The notes beneath the pieces were generated by a model. That model worked only from the letters and a program-made list of their open reading frames with translations. It was not told the DNA's origin and did no database searches. Below are positions 26,351-33,336 of a stretch of DNA of 64,000 nucleotides, piece after piece. The first letter of the stretch is position 1. Every line of letters begins with the position of its first letter. Position numbers and translations under genes: made by a program. The DNA is from an uncultured Spirochaetia bacterium (GTDB lineage Bacteria > Spirochaetota > Spirochaetia > CAKZLE01), in NCBI GenBank assembly GCA_937125225.1, contig CAKZLE010000034.1, positions 124,001 to 188,000 of the forward strand, in the 5' to 3' direction.

Positions 26351-27001
26351 ATGGATATAAATGAGTTTATTTTTCAAATTATAATTTTACTTACACCGGG
26401 TTCTCTTTCTCTATTTATAATAAAACGATTCACTACACATAGAAGGGAATCAAAAGTAATTTCAAGTTTCAATGACCTACTAGCAATCATTATCTTAACT
26501 TTCATTAGTTGTATAGTGCTAGATATAATCATGTTTGAGTTTCTACCTGCCTATTACATTTCTTCAACTAAAAAAATGCTAACGAACTCTACATACTCTT
26601 ATATTGAATTTACATATCTATTATGTATTAGTTCAATTATGGGGATAATATCTTCTATATATATCGAAAAAAAATTAGATTTTAAACTTTTAAAATGGCT
26701 TCATATATCAAACCATTTTGGAGAAGATGATGTTTGGCTACACTTTAATCAAATATCAAAAGGGAATTGGGTCAATATACGAGACCATAAACTGGATTTA
26801 ATCTACTGTGGGTATATAGAACAATACTCTGACCCAGGAGAAATTAGAGAGTTATTAATCAGCGACGTTACTGTTTATTCAAATATAAAAAATAGTGATT
26901 TTAAATCATATTGTATCCCAAAACTTTATCTATCAAGAAATTTTGATGATTTTACAATAGAATTTATTAAAATGGAGAAAACAGATGTCAAAAAGGAATA
27001 G
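26351..27001 (+). CDS. DUF6338-like membrane protein
   Basis: A 216-residue protein with two to three hydrophobic segments in the first half: FIFQIIILLTPGSLSLFII with the PG typical of the family at the first segment, a second around LLAIIILTFISCIVLDIIM, and a third around YLLCISSIMGIISSIYI. The cytoplasmic C-terminal half contains DVWLHFNQISKGNWVNIRDH and a beta-rich domain ending near SRNFDDFTIEFIKM. This resembles DUF6338 proteins, whose function is unknown and which are frequent in accessory regions. Its stop codon overlaps a small downstream frame. Confidence 0.6.
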   Translation: MDINEFIFQIIILLTPGSLSLFIIKRFTTHRRESKVISSFNDLLAIIILTFISCIVLDIIMFEFLPAYYISSTKKMLTNSTYSYIEFTYLLCISSIMGIISSIYIEKKLDFKLLKWLHISNHFGEDDVWLHFNQISKGNWVNIRDHKLDLIYCGYIEQYSDPGEIRELLISDVTVYSNIKNSDFKSYCIPKLYLSRNFDDFTIEFIKMEKTDVKKE

Positions 27002-27098
27002 CCAAGGACAAAACGAAGAACAAGTTAGATCAGGAAATAATGGCGGATCAAGACCTTCTACAACAAAACCGACACAACCTCCCCCTACCCAGAAATAG
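26985..27098 (+). CDS. Small proline-tailed protein (37 aa) downstream of DUF6338 gene
   Basis: ATG at 26985 lies within the end of the DUF6338 gene, eight bases after GGAG, and encodes 37 residues beginning MSKRNSQGQNEEQVRSGNNG and ending TTKPTQPPPTQK. The Gly/Ser/Thr-rich, proline-tailed composition and the coupled position resemble small partners I recall behind DUF6338 genes. Function is unknown. It is too short to be certain, but overlap, ribosome binding site and composition all agree. Confidence 0.5.
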   Translation: MSKRNSQGQNEEQVRSGNNGGSRPSTTKPTQPPPTQK

Positions 27099-27130
27099 AA
27101 CAATTTTAAGTTATAAATAATAATTAATCA

Positions 27131-27655
27131 TTATTTTATATAGTTATAAACAGTCATCCTAGATACCCCGAGCTTATTAGCAATCCAAGTCTTAAACTTA
27201 CCGATAGCTATATACCCCTCTAACTCACCTTTATACGTATCAAGCTTCTTAATTACTACCTGACCTTTCTAACGACCGAGCTTCACACCTTGACGCTTTC
27301 GCTCAGCAAGAGCTTCCTTGTTTCTCATCTGGATATTAGATACTTCCCTCTCACATAATGCTGATAACACAGAAATAAACATCTTTGTAGCTGGAGTCAT
27401 ATCAGAATTGATTACTAATCCTTCTTTTACTAAATGCAAGGTTGTATCTGAACTCTGAATGATTTCAATAATTTCATTAGTTGCTTTGTAGATCTACTCA
27501 ATCTTGAAAGCTCAGGAACGATTATATCAGTGACTTCACTATCCATTATAACTGAATAGATAGCTCATTGCTTCCAATCGATTTTACGACCTGAAATATT
27601 TTCTTCGATGTGGCCTACATTACCTAACTGTTTATATGAAGCATATGACTCTATA
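27131..27655 (-). pseudogene. Decayed small serine recombinase (resolvase/invertase)
   Basis: Minus-strand translation in two frames gives IVPELSRLSRST, then after a shift TNEIIEIIQSSDTTLHLV, FISVLSALCEREVSNIQMRN and KEALAERKRQGVKLGR, a TAG where resolvases have the GRKKG hinge, and a C-terminal HTH (WIANKLGVSRMTVYNYIK). Traces of the N-terminus (YASYKQLGN, SGRKIDW) run up to the IS3-family element at 27659, which probably removed the start. At least one frameshift and two stops make it inactive. Confidence 0.75.
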
Positions 27656-27711
27656 TAATGGACCTATAAATGAAGACAGAATTTTGAAAAAAATAAGCTA
27701 TACTAAAGAGT

Positions 27712-28005
27712 ATGGAGAAACGAAATAAGTATTCAGCAGAATTCAAGACCAAAGTAGTGTTAGAGGTACTTCGGGAAGAAGAAACCGTCAATCAACTTGC
27801 AGCACGATATGAACTGAGTCCTCAGTTAGTTGGGCATTGGAAACGAGAGTTTATAGAACATGCCTCCGAGGTGTTCACCAGGAAGCAAAGTGCTGAGCGA
27901 AAATTGAAGAAAGAGCTTGAAGAGAAAGAAGAGAACTACCAGAAGATCGTTGGCCAATTAACCTATGAGATTGATTGGTTGAAAAAAAAATCTGGCCTCA
28001 AATAA
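27712..28005 (+). CDS. IS3-family transposase OrfA
   Basis: A 97-residue DNA-binding protein. The HTH is in YSAEFKTKVVLEVLREEETVNQLAARYELSPQLVGHWKREF; a leucine-zipper-like coiled coil follows (about residues 55-92). The end of the gene carries nine consecutive adenines (27982-27990) in the lysine codons of DWLKKK, a slippery run where OrfA and OrfB can be joined. Confidence 0.85.
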   Translation: MEKRNKYSAEFKTKVVLEVLREEETVNQLAARYELSPQLVGHWKREFIEHASEVFTRKQSAERKLKKELEEKEENYQKIVGQLTYEIDWLKKKSGLK

Positions 28006-28027
28006 CACGTATATAGAACGAATAGCG

Positions 28028-28861
28028 ATGTATGAATCAGGCAATCTGACGCTTTCAGTAACGCGTCAGACAGAGCTGCTGACTATTCAACGAACCAGCG
28101 TGTATCGGAAGCCAAAAGAACTCTCTCAGAGAGATTTAGAGAATATTCAGATCATGCATAGAATCGATGAGATTTATACGGCTCATCCATTCTATGGATA
28201 TCGAAGAATTCACGTGATATTGAGTAGCGAGTGTGAGATAGGAAAGAACAAAGTATTGTCTCTGATGCAGAAAATGGGCATTTATGCGATATACCCTAAG
28301 AGGAACTTGAGTAAGCTGTATCAGAAACAATTTATCCACCCATACCTGTTGAGGAACCTGAAGTTCAGTCATGTGAATCAAGTTTGGGCTATAGATATCA
28401 GCTATATTCGTATGGGTGTAGGGTTCATGTACCTGTTTGCGATCATTGATATCTACAGCAGATATCTTGTGGCCTTTGAGCTTTCTAGTACGCTTGAGAA
28501 AGAGTTTGTGATGAGATGCTTGAAGCGAGCTTATCTGCATGCAAAACCAGAGATTCAGAATTCTGATCAGGGTGGACATTTTACCAATGAGACTTATGTT
28601 CAGCTAGTGAAATCAACCGGTATTCGAATCTCTATGGATAGTAAAGGGAGAGCGTTAGACAACATCTATATCGAACGATTCTTTCGTAGTTTGAAGTATG
28701 AAGAGGTTTATTTGAATGAGTATGATTCACCGAGATCTTTGAGAAGATCTCTTGCTGAATATATTGATTTCTATAACTATGAGCGGCCTCATCAATCATT
28801 AGGATATCGTACTCCTGGAGAGGTATATCACCAGGATGATCTATATACAAAACAGGCATAA
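28028..28861 (+). CDS. IS3-family transposase OrfB (DDE integrase core)
   Basis: A 277-residue catalytic part. HTH_21 is in the first third (YGYRRIHVILSSECEIGKNKVLSLMQKMGI). The DDE triad is visible as AIDISYIRMG, QNSDQGGHFTNE and DNIYIERFFRSLKYEEVY. The frame stays open upstream of the ATG to the A9 run, reading KKNLASNNTYIERIAMYESG, so the natural product is probably an OrfAB fusion made by slippage. The relation of the two frames is +1 (or -2), not the classical -1. Confidence 0.85.
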   Translation: MYESGNLTLSVTRQTELLTIQRTSVYRKPKELSQRDLENIQIMHRIDEIYTAHPFYGYRRIHVILSSECEIGKNKVLSLMQKMGIYAIYPKRNLSKLYQKQFIHPYLLRNLKFSHVNQVWAIDISYIRMGVGFMYLFAIIDIYSRYLVAFELSSTLEKEFVMRCLKRAYLHAKPEIQNSDQGGHFTNETYVQLVKSTGIRISMDSKGRALDNIYIERFFRSLKYEEVYLNEYDSPRSLRRSLAEYIDFYNYERPHQSLGYRTPGEVYHQDDLYTKQA

Positions 28862-29128
28862 ATAGTAGGAGGAAGAGTCTTAGCTTTTCTGATTTTCTGT
28901 CTTGACAACTAGGTCCACCTTACTACCTCATACTTAAATTTGTTAGATTTAAGGAATTGATTCCATGGTACTTTGGTAGAATTATGGGAAGGGGGGTCTT
29001 AATCTCTAGAAGATCTTTACTTACAACGTGCAGGGGCCATCACGCAGAAAAATGCCTATTCAAAGGGGGGATTGACCCCTCATTTAATGGGTGTTAGTGA
29101 GTGATTCGATAGGTTTGAATTCTGAACT

Positions 29129-29470
29129 TTAATCAAAGAAATCAATGGCTTTCGGCATGGTATCAGTTTCAATAGCAGGCATAAAATCGCTGTACAGTAC
29201 AGGTTTTCCAAAGCTTGAGTCATCTTTTAATGTGCTCAAGAAAAGGGTTGTCTTGTCGTTCATGAACCACACATCGTTCACCCGGTATTCTCCCTTCAGT
29301 GAGAGATAGCGGTTAGTGACATTGGCATAGGTTGGAGAAGATCCTGTGAGAGCCTCCTGTGCCCCTGCTGAGGCATGCAATAGGCCTGTGGGCATCATAA
29401 CCGCCTGTTCTTGTAATAAACGCGCTGTCCTTGGACTTTGCAAAGAGCCGGTAGCCAGTACCCATAGCAT
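29129..29470 (-). pseudogene. Remnant of an HK97-fold phage major capsid protein
   Basis: The 113-residue minus-strand frame reads PTGLLHASAGAQE, then NRYLSLKGEYRVNDVWFMND, LFLSTLKDDSS, GKPVLYSDFMPAIE and TMPKAIDFFD. This order (P-GLL, then W-MN, then L-DSS, G-PV, MP-I--D) is the C-terminal signature of HK97-type major capsid proteins. It lacks the N-terminal delta domain and E-loop, and residues between DSS and GKP appear deleted. The flanking frame at 29313-29504 suggests an additional frameshift. It lies beyond the candidate origin of the primase-containing island. In 28918-29128 I see no gene. Confidence 0.6.
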
Positions 29471-29522
29471 TGAGGCTCCTCGATTGATTCATAGATTTTT
29501 GCATGTCCTAGAAGGTGAGCAG

Positions 29523-29826
29523 TTAGTGACTCTAGTGAATGTTAGGTGAATGTTCTTTCTCCAACTATCACTAGAATTATATATTATCCTGAAAGGAGTT
29601 AAGTCCATTTAGTGACAGTAGTGATAGTTGAAACCAACTCCATACATCATCTTTTCTATCCTTGTACCCGCTGTACAGTAAGTACAAACATAGTTTTTTT
29701 TATCCTCTGAGTTGAAAGTACTGTCACTACTATCACTAAATGATGATAATTACTTGTGTGGGCAAGAATAATTCTAGTGATAGTACTCATGAGTACTTTC
29801 ACTACACATTCACTACTATCACTAAG
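29523..29826. repeat. Iteron-like repeat cluster (TAGTGAYAGT), candidate replication origin
   Basis: The motif TAGTGA(T/C)AGT or its complement occurs repeatedly: ACTATCACTA at 29564, two tandem copies in TTTAGTGACAGTAGTGATAG (from 29608), TACTGTCACTACTATCACTA (from 29719), TAGTGATAGT (29775) and a final copy at 29813-29823. The cluster follows the stop of the primase-helicase gene. In phage satellites the origin recognised by the Rep protein lies just downstream of rep as iterons, so this is a good origin candidate. A perfect palindrome lies inside it. Confidence 0.55.
29775..29804. repeat. 30-bp palindrome inside the iteron cluster
   Basis: The core AGTACTCATGAGTACT (29782-29797) is a perfect 16-bp palindrome. 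Outside it TAGTGA and TCACTA pair as well, with one mismatched base pair between, giving near-perfect symmetry over 30 bp. It is not GC-rich and has no T-run, so a protein-binding or origin-melting role is more likely than termination. Confidence 0.6.
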
Positions 29827-32149
29827 TAAGGAATTCTGAGTCATCATAACCATACTCCACTGCATACTCGCTCTTTGCAATATCACTGAGGGTGAAGTCT
29901 TTATAGAAGTTACCGCCCTTCCCATATCTGACAGTCATCTCCTGAAAGGTGGAGCCAAGGTGGGATGCTAGATTCTCACGAAATTCTCGTGCTGTCTTTG
30001 CAAACCCGTTGTTGTTATCCTTGCACCATGCCTTGTAGACCTTATAGACCTTACCCGTAGTGCACATGTCCTTGATCTTCCCCTCTGGCCTTTTGATTAT
30101 GCATTCTTCGTAAAATGCGATGGCTGTATTGTTGGTATGTCGATATACACGTCTAGCTTCAATCACTTCATCAGGTTCGGTGAAACGATATCCGTTATCT
30201 ATCACACCTTTGAAGGCGCTCACCGCCTGGAAGATGATCCCCTCACGCTCTGCATAGAGCTTGTCTAAAAGTTGCTTGTCCTGTTGTGCTAGGGGTATGA
30301 CATTATCACAGGGAATACAAATGATACGATCGTATACCCATGTGCCATCATCACCTCCAAACTTTGGCAGGCGGTTCATGCAGAACCACAGCAGTCCGTT
30401 ATACACAAACTCAAATCCATTCATGCCCTTAAACTCAGCGAACAGACTGTCTCCCCCTGTGCATTTCTTGAAGGTTTTCAATTCACTGACAGTTACATAG
30501 CTCATGTCAGAGCTTCCTGCTAAACGTCTTCCGTAGAGGGTGCTCGTACCAAAGCGGGCTTCAATCTCAGCTAGATCGATACCGATGAAGTTCCCTCTAC
30601 CTACAATACGCTCAGCAAGGCTTTTGAGTACTGACTTTCCGGTGTTACCATCACCATGGAGAAATAGTGCCTTCTTCATCCTCCATCCCTTGATATTGGA
30701 AATAACTGCACCGAGGAATTCAAGCAGAAGTCTTTTTCGCCCCTCATCTCCGCTTGTGAGCGTATCAAGGTATCGGTCGAACTCTGGTGTCGGGGTGGGG
30801 TTGGCATTCCATTTACAGGGGATTTGTATCGTTGATCGGTAGTCAGTAGCGTGTGGATATAAGGGCTCATCCAGTTCCTCTTCGAGGTTCAGCATCCCAT
30901 TGGTGAAATTAATCAGGTGCTCATGATAGTTCAAGTCACTGATAGTGAGGGTGCTTAGATCGGTGATGAGGTGTTGCAGGGCATCATTCACTTGCCCCAG
31001 TTTAACCAGTTCCTCATCGTATGCTGCAATGAATCCTTTTATGATTCCTTTGCACATGTCATCTGAGAACAATTGGTAGCAACCATCTTGATATATATAC
31101 TTAAGCGTACCACCGGTCGCGCTGTCACGAACGATCAAATATTCAAGATTCTCTCTGCAGTAGCGAGCCAATAACGGTACCGAGACATGGGGTATTCCCT
31201 CTGGGGTGAACTTAATGAAAACAGGAGCTGGCATAACTGAGCGATGGAATACACCATTACAAGCCTCAATGGCTGCGGTGATCGTAAGCTCTCGATAATC
31301 CTCACGTTCCCATTTCTCTCGCATCAGAGCACCCTGTCGGAAGATCTCATCAATTAACTGCGGGTCATTCCCAGTCTTGAAAGCGATAAGTGCACAGAGA
31401 GCACAGTCTGCAGCAGAGTCATCGTCACTATAAAAGCTAATATCCCCCTGATCAAAAAGGGTGGTAAACTTGTCACCGTTCTTCTGCTTGCGAAGTGACT
31501 GGATGATCTGGTCAGCCTTTATATTCCCATCTCGTTTGGTGCTATACTTCTTTTTGGCCTTTCGACGCATATCCTTGTCCAAGGTGGTGAGGATGGCCTG
31601 AGTACAATCCCGAAGTGGTTTATCCTCAATATGGTTCTCGGTAAATACAGCAAATCGGTTAGTCAGATCTCCCATATACAGCTCTAGATTGTTGTGGGGA
31701 TTCTTCATGTAGAACTGACGGTCGAGTTTCATGCTTCCCTTCTCATTCCTTTGAGTTGGGATCTGGGAAAGATCATAGGTACCGTAGATGTGGATACCCT
31801 CAGTACTGACTGAATACTCCACGTAGGAGTCAAAGCGTCTCAGGAGAGTTTGCACAAATGGATCGTCAATATTCTTATGATCAACATCAAGAAAGAACAT
31901 GCCATCAGGTATCCTAAACCCAAGGCCACTGAAGCTCTTATCCTCAACTGCTGCCTTTGCATCATCATAGGTCACCCAAGAGCCTGAGAACTTGTTATCA
32001 GTACCGCAGGAAGATCCTGTGATCGTACAGGGAACTTTAGTGGTATTACCGCCTCTTTTCACATAATTCCAGCAGAACCAGATACGTTGTGATTTCAGCT
32101 CCTGCATCGTGATTTCTCGTGTTGACGTCTTCGCAAGAGCTTTTACCAT
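29822..32149 (-). CDS. Phage/satellite primase-helicase (D5/P4 type)
   Basis: A 775-residue replication protein. The N-terminal part (residues ~15-190) is a primase-polymerase-like domain with RIWFCWNYVKRGGNTTKVP, SWVTYDDAKAA and GLGFRIPDGMFFLDVDH, whose DVDH acidic motif is the probable metal site. The C-terminal half is a D5-type superfamily 3 helicase, with Walker A in FLHGDGNTGKSVLKSL and a sensor-like LLWFCMNRLPKFGGDDGTW. A D5 C-terminal winged helix follows. The ATG overlaps the end of the preceding small gene. Such proteins initiate replication of phages, satellites and plasmids. No inactivating change is seen. Confidence 0.85.
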   Translation of the reverse strand: MVKALAKTSTREITMQELKSQRIWFCWNYVKRGGNTTKVPCTITGSSCGTDNKFSGSWVTYDDAKAAVEDKSFSGLGFRIPDGMFFLDVDHKNIDDPFVQTLLRRFDSYVEYSVSTEGIHIYGTYDLSQIPTQRNEKGSMKLDRQFYMKNPHNNLELYMGDLTNRFAVFTENHIEDKPLRDCTQAILTTLDKDMRRKAKKKYSTKRDGNIKADQIIQSLRKQKNGDKFTTLFDQGDISFYSDDDSAADCALCALIAFKTGNDPQLIDEIFRQGALMREKWEREDYRELTITAAIEACNGVFHRSVMPAPVFIKFTPEGIPHVSVPLLARYCRENLEYLIVRDSATGGTLKYIYQDGCYQLFSDDMCKGIIKGFIAAYDEELVKLGQVNDALQHLITDLSTLTISDLNYHEHLINFTNGMLNLEEELDEPLYPHATDYRSTIQIPCKWNANPTPTPEFDRYLDTLTSGDEGRKRLLLEFLGAVISNIKGWRMKKALFLHGDGNTGKSVLKSLAERIVGRGNFIGIDLAEIEARFGTSTLYGRRLAGSSDMSYVTVSELKTFKKCTGGDSLFAEFKGMNGFEFVYNGLLWFCMNRLPKFGGDDGTWVYDRIICIPCDNVIPLAQQDKQLLDKLYAEREGIIFQAVSAFKGVIDNGYRFTEPDEVIEARRVYRHTNNTAIAFYEECIIKRPEGKIKDMCTTGKVYKVYKAWCKDNNNGFAKTAREFRENLASHLGSTFQEMTVRYGKGGNFYKDFTLSDIAKSEYAVEYGYDDSEFLT

Positions 32150-32364
32150 ATGGGATCATCCTTAGTTGTTACATCGACTGATAGACCATCTAGGGCCATG
32201 CACAGCTTGTCATAGTTGATCAGTGCTTTTTTACCTATATAGATTGCCGGCAACTTGCCTGCCTTGAGTAATAACCGTAATGCATGCTCGGGTAACAACC
32301 CTGTTGCGGCTACTTCACGGATGCTCATCATCTTAGGTGGTGGGTTCTTTCTATTCATATCCAA
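32143..32364 (-). CDS. Small helix-turn-helix (excisionase/AlpA-like) protein
   Basis: A 73-residue DNA-binding protein: MMSIREVAATGLLPEHALRLLLKAGKLPAIYIGKKALINYDKL is an HTH_17-like winged helix as in excisionases. It overlaps the primase start by seven bases and follows the 53-residue gene by nine. In a satellite-type layout this position is taken by the excisionase. Confidence 0.65.
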   Translation of the reverse strand: MDMNRKNPPPKMMSIREVAATGLLPEHALRLLLKAGKLPAIYIGKKALINYDKLCMALDGLSVDVTTKDDPIW

Positions 32365-32373
32365 TCTGACCTC

Positions 32374-32535
32374 CTATTGCTGATCCTGATTGTTTGCCTC
32401 AGCGTTCTGGAGGACTTTTTTACGCCAGTAATTCTCATTGTGGCGTTTGACTTTGTCTGGATTATTCTTACGCCAATTCCGATAATAGGTGCGACGTTCA
32501 CTTGCTATCGCATCCTTGATTTCTTTTTCTGTCAT
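32374..32535 (-). CDS. Small basic phage-type protein (53 aa)
   Basis: The ATG at 32535 stands behind CAAGGAG; a longer open frame upstream runs through the promoter region and is rejected. The 53 residues (MTEKEIKDAIASERRTYYRN then WRKNNPDKVKRHNENYWRKK and a polar tail) show the 'Y---WR--NPEKVK---E-YW-KK' pattern of small phage and island proteins of unknown function. It is the first gene of the leftward transcript. Confidence 0.6.
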   Translation of the reverse strand: MTEKEIKDAIASERRTYYRNWRKNNPDKVKRHNENYWRKKVLQNAEANNQDQQ

Positions 32536-32580
32536 GCTGCAACTCCTTGGGAAAGTTTCTATTTCGCTTAATTTTCTCTT

Positions 32581-32597
32581 GTAAAACTTCGTTTTAC
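32581..32597. promoter_or_regulatory. Putative repressor operator in divergent interval
   Basis: GTAAAAC-TTC-GTTTTAC is a perfect 7-bp-arm inverted repeat located between the divergent leftward genes (start 32535) and the repressor gene (start 32696). A symmetrical site at this position is what a Cro/CI- or Stl-like repressor would use. The assignment to the XRE protein at 32696 is inference. Confidence 0.5.
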
Positions 32598-32695
32598 TTG
32601 ATAGTATAAATCTAGCACAAGAGATAAGAAACATCAATAAAAACGAAATAGTAAATATAGAGTACAAGTAATTCGTAAATCAAGGATGTAAGAAC

Positions 32696-33250
32696 ATGAC
32701 AATACAAGAAGGAACACTAGCCTGGGAATTTCCTACAATTCTGCGGGAACTGCTAGAGAAGCACCCTAAGACGGGGAATAGAACAACGTTGAAAGAACTG
32801 GGCGAGGCTGTGGGTACTAGACAGCAAAGCATCAGTTTGTACAGGAATGGGGACACTCAACCATCTCCTGATATCCTTATTAAGATTGCTGCATTCTTCG
32901 GGGTATCAGTGGATTATCTGCTCACCGGTATCAGTAGTGAGAATAGAGCGGTTCATGAGCAATTAGGGCTTTCTGAGCAATCAATCGACCTGCTAAAAGT
33001 AGCTAAGAATTATCCTGACACGCTGGGTGTTATTGATGAACTACTTTCCGATGGGGAATTCTATACGTTCATACAGGACATCGGTGATAAAGCGAGAACT
33101 CTTAAATCCATGATGCAGGGTGATACTCCAAAAGTATCAGACGGTCTCAACAGATTGGGATATTTCCGATGGGATCTGCACACATATATCCAGGACTTCA
33201 TACAGCGGGAATTGGACAAGAGAGACTTAGGTATTGAGTCTAATTGCTAG
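32696..33250 (+). CDS. XRE-family (Cro/CI-type) repressor
   Basis: A 184-residue protein with an N-terminal HTH (TTLKELGEAVGTRQQSISLYRNGDTQPSPDILIKIAAFFGVSVDYLLTG, about residues 28-77) and a C-terminal part rich in charged helices without a LexA-type Ser-Lys protease motif. It therefore does not look self-cleaving, and if it is a lysogeny-type repressor it would need another release signal, such as a helper protein as in Stl-type repressors. Divergent from the replication genes and followed by the integrase on the same strand. Confidence 0.8.
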   Translation: MTIQEGTLAWEFPTILRELLEKHPKTGNRTTLKELGEAVGTRQQSISLYRNGDTQPSPDILIKIAAFFGVSVDYLLTGISSENRAVHEQLGLSEQSIDLLKVAKNYPDTLGVIDELLSDGEFYTFIQDIGDKARTLKSMMQGDTPKVSDGLNRLGYFRWDLHTYIQDFIQRELDKRDLGIESNC

Positions 33251-33336
33251 ATCCTGCTGGATTGGGTTGACTCCAGGGCACTTTGAAGGGATGTATGGTA
33301 CATAAGAACAGTTTACTTATAAGGGGATAAAACAGC

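Larger units (their letters stand above)
27659..28917 (+). mobile_element. IS3-family insertion sequence
   Basis: An element of about 1.26 kb. The left end TGGACCTATAAATGAAGACA and the complement of the right end TGGACCTAGTTGTCAAGACA are imperfect terminal inverted repeats that continue with GAA and A-rich runs. It contains orfA and orfB of the IS3 family. No target-site duplication is apparent (taa on the left, cct on the right), so one side may have been rearranged. Both reading frames look intact apart from the normal need for frameshifting. Confidence 0.8.

Noticed and set aside
29523-29826. CRISPR array
   Set aside because: The repeats are only ~10 bp, occur in both orientations and have irregular spacing; no other array-like pattern or cas gene was found in the window.
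29313-29925. Short minus-strand frames around the iteron region
   Set aside because: The one at 29656-29925 overlaps the end of the primase gene and translates the iterons; the one at 29313-29504 is only useful as a frameshifted part of the capsid remnant.
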